Assembly (NCBI GenBank): GCA_001788295.1
Contig: MGBO01000012.1
Location: 1-35,177 of the forward strand
From: Candidatus Roizmanbacteria bacterium RIFOXYC1_FULL_41_16
Lineage (GTDB): Bacteria; Patescibacteriota; Microgenomatia; UBA1406
Length of the DNA stretch: 35,177 nt
Direction: 5' to 3'
In this document: positions 33,022 through 35,177 of the stretch, one piece after another
Position numbering within the stretch: the stretch's first letter is position 1
How the letters are laid out: every line of letters starts with the position of its first letter
Notes under the pieces: model-generated
Seen by the model: only the letters and a program-made list of their open reading frames with translations
What the model was told of the DNA's origin: nothing
The model's database searches: none
Program-made: the position numbers and the translations under genes

Positions 33022-34290
33022 CTAGGCTAATCTAGCAATTATTTTTGCCTGTTTTACTTGCTCTATTTGAACATTAACAAAACCATTCGCCAATTGTCCC
33101 CCCCCAGGAATAATTATTTCTAAACCGTTATCCAAAAAGCCCAGGGCATAGTCAGTTTTGCGATTAATGATTAAGGCGCGTTTGGTTTGACCTAATAGAT
33201 TACTTTGAAAAACAGCCATCTTTTTGATGAACAGCTCATGCAATATCTTGGAGCGCTTAGTTTTCTCGGTTTCAGATGGATCTCTTAAACGTTTGGCCAG
33301 ATAATAACCAGCCGTAAACTCCCGCTTACTATACTTAAAAATGTGAGCCCTCACAAAAGGACTTTGGCATAAATATTGATAAGTTTCTTTAAAATTCTGT
33401 TCACTTTCTTCTAAAAACCCAACGATCACATCCGTGGCTAACAAAGCATCGGGCACTGTTTTAGCCAGTTGATTGACCCGGTCGCTAAATTCCTCAAGGT
33501 TATAACGGCGTTTCATTAAACCAAGGATTTTATTACTTCCCGATTGCACCGGAATATGAAAATATCGAGTCAGCCTAAAGGCAGAAACGCTTTGATACAG
33601 ATTAAAAAAGCCCTGATTGAGGTTTTCGGTATAAAGAGAGCCAAAACTGATTTTGGGAACGGTTGTTTGTTTGAGAACTTGCTCAATTAAGTTGGCAAAA
33701 TCTTGCTGATCTTTGGTTTTGTATAAGCCAAGATTGATTCCGGTTAAAATAACCTCGTTAATGGGATTTTTGCGGATTGCAGAATTAATGTATTCAATAA
33801 TCGTGTCCGGCTCATAACTGACAGACAAGCCACGTAAATAAGGGACAATGCAGTAAGTGCAAAAATAATCACAGCCATCCTGAACTTTGACCATTAATCT
33901 GGAGCTTTGCAAAAACTTACCCCAGGGCTTGTCCGATTTAACGTGAATTTTGGACCGATTGAATTTTTGAGCAATAATTTGGCTTAATTTGTTTTTCTTA
34001 AAGTTAGTGATAATGTTGATTTGACCGGGCAAAATTGAGGTTTTTTGCCACAACGTAGCCGCACAACCGGTCAAATAAATAACAGCTTGGGGATTTTGGG
34101 ATCTGGCCTGGTTAATAAACTGCCTTAGTTCACGAACGGCTTTTTGAGTCACCGCACAAGAATTGATGATCAATAAATCCGTTTGTTTGAGATCTGTTTC
34201 TTGAAAACCAAACGTCAATAACTCCGTGGCAAGTTTGGTAGATTCGGCGGAATTCACCCGACAACCAAAAGTGTGGATATAAAAATGCAT
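33022..34290 (-). CDS. mtaB: MtaB-like tRNA (t6A37) methylthiotransferase, radical SAM
   Basis: HTFGCRVNSAESTKLATELL, LLIINSCAVTQKAVRELR, VQDGCDYFCTYCIVPYLRG, EVILTGINLGLY, HIPVQSGSNKILGLMKRRY. Confidence 0.88.
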   Translation of the reverse strand: MHFYIHTFGCRVNSAESTKLATELLTFGFQETDLKQTDLLIINSCAVTQKAVRELRQFINQARSQNPQAVIYLTGCAATLWQKTSILPGQINIITNFKKNKLSQIIAQKFNRSKIHVKSDKPWGKFLQSSRLMVKVQDGCDYFCTYCIVPYLRGLSVSYEPDTIIEYINSAIRKNPINEVILTGINLGLYKTKDQQDFANLIEQVLKQTTVPKISFGSLYTENLNQGFFNLYQSVSAFRLTRYFHIPVQSGSNKILGLMKRRYNLEEFSDRVNQLAKTVPDALLATDVIVGFLEESEQNFKETYQYLCQSPFVRAHIFKYSKREFTAGYYLAKRLRDPSETEKTKRSKILHELFIKKMAVFQSNLLGQTKRALIINRKTDYALGFLDNGLEIIIPGGGQLANGFVNVQIEQVKQAKIIARLA

Positions 34291-34308
34291 GAGCTAATTA
34301 TACTGTTT

Positions 34309-34902
34309 TTAGCCCGGAATATTGGCTTGAGTAAGCTCTTTGGACAAAGAAAACTTAGTTCCTTTGCTCTTGGCCATTTGTCTGAATTTCTTTTGTTTTT
34401 TTTTGTCAAAAGTCGTCTGCAACCATAATCGGCCCTCGGAAATTTTTTGTCGTAACGAACGCAATAATTTGACAATAAACTCTAAAAAGCGTAAATGATA
34501 AATACCGGCATCTTTGGGCAAATCAGTGACCACCAGTTTGGAAACATCATTGATTAAAGCCTTATCTTGCAATTTGAGCATCTCAATCTCTTTTTTAACC
34601 TCCTTCATCAAATTGCTGATTTCAGAATTAAGCCGAGATTGTTCCTGCTTTTCCAAATAATTAAAAACAATTTCGGTGCGTCTGATCCGCTTGGGTTCTT
34701 TTTTTTCCTGAGTAAAGCCGGATTGAAAAGATTCATGATTAAAAGCATTGTCATGTCCGCCGAATAATTGGGAATTGAGGTCGCCAAACATACTCTTGGC
34801 CGAATCTCGAGTATCTTGCATAATATCAGAACCAATTGACTCAAAAGAGTCTTTGACCTCTTTTAAAATACTGGACTTACCAGCTTTTTGGGAAGTTTTC
34901 AT
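34309..34902 (-). CDS. Small charged hypothetical protein (possibly a CPR-conserved family, DUF5660-like)
   Basis: MKTSQKAGKSSILKEVKDSFESIGSDIMQDTRDSAKSMFGDLNSQLFGG...; family assignment is from memory and weak. Confidence 0.6.
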   Translation of the reverse strand: MKTSQKAGKSSILKEVKDSFESIGSDIMQDTRDSAKSMFGDLNSQLFGGHDNAFNHESFQSGFTQEKKEPKRIRRTEIVFNYLEKQEQSRLNSEISNLMKEVKKEIEMLKLQDKALINDVSKLVVTDLPKDAGIYHLRFLEFIVKLLRSLRQKISEGRLWLQTTFDKKKQKKFRQMAKSKGTKFSLSKELTQANIPG

Positions 34903-34915
34903 TAGCTTAAGTTTA

Positions 34916-35177
34916 CTATAGGTCGGCTAAAAAATCAAGTGTTTTTTGCTTTCTAAGCAACCTAACGTAAACATAAGCGTTTTGTTGATAGAGCGCTTTT
35001 TCTTTGTCGGATTTGGCCTGTTTGTAAATTGTTTCAAGATCTTTGTCTTCAATAGTAATCTTTTCCTTGTCGGCAATTTGTTCAAGAACAAACTCGGATT
35101 TGTATAAATCAGCTGTTTCCTGCTCTAATTTCTTCTTAAGCGATTCAGGGGTCAGTTTTTTGGATTCCAGATATCTT
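34916..35177 (-). CDS. tig: Trigger factor, C-terminal fragment (5' end outside window)
   Basis: RYLESKKLTPESLKKKLEQETADLYKSEFVLEQIADKEKITIEDKDLETIYKQAKSDKEKALYQQNAYVYVRLLRKQKTLDFLADL*; typical TF C-terminal domain. Confidence 0.75.
   Translation of the reverse strand, partial: RYLESKKLTPESLKKKLEQETADLYKSEFVLEQIADKEKITIEDKDLETIYKQAKSDKEKALYQQNAYVYVRLLRKQKTLDFLADL

Noticed and set aside
1-35177. Alternative genetic code (UGA = Gly) as in Gracilibacteria
   Set aside because: rpmF and the recG micro-ORF end at UGA in normal operon context (ATGA couplings) and long ORFs use no internal UGA.

Overview
The window looks like chromosomal DNA from a Candidate Phyla Radiation (Patescibacteria, probably Microgenomates-like) bacterium. 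This placement is inferred from gene content and protein style only. It is densely packed, uses UGA as a stop, and has no rRNA, CRISPR array or recognisable prophage. Left to right it contains: rplK(start)-nusG-secE (-); PBP1A (-); a 37-aa micro-ORF-recG-rpmF-nusB-rnc-rpsP (+); a type IV pilus locus (pilO/N/M-like genes, eight tandem pseudopilins, prepilin peptidase, two membrane glycosylation-type proteins, a major-pilin-like gene, pilB/pilT/pilC); a tRNA-His / GIY-YIG nuclease / tRNA-Arg cluster with small palindromes; a large uncharacterised membrane protein; tRNA-Arg plus a FAM173-like methyltransferase; a thrS-infC-rpmI-rplT-pheS-pheT operon (-); an HD-domain protein and tRNA-Val; an orphan gene; mtaB; a small conserved-type protein; and the 3' end of tig. 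The main discovery is in the thrS leader. A strong promoter is followed by an apparently leaderless 13-codon ORF, MKLNFVTTTTNLS, with four consecutive Thr codons. Mutually exclusive hairpins follow: a 1:2 protector, a 12-nt 2:3 antiterminator with 11 Watson-Crick pairs, and a 3:4 intrinsic terminator. This is a Yanofsky-type ribosome-mediated Thr attenuator that would control a translation super-operon. Secondary discoveries are: a GIY-YIG nuclease gene bracketed by a 28-nt direct duplication of the tRNA-His 5' end that is itself split by a palindrome; two tRNAs whose discriminator base lies 1 nt before the start codon of a downstream gene; overlapping divergent promoter elements that yield leaderless mRNAs; and an infC gene with no in-frame AUG/GUG start.
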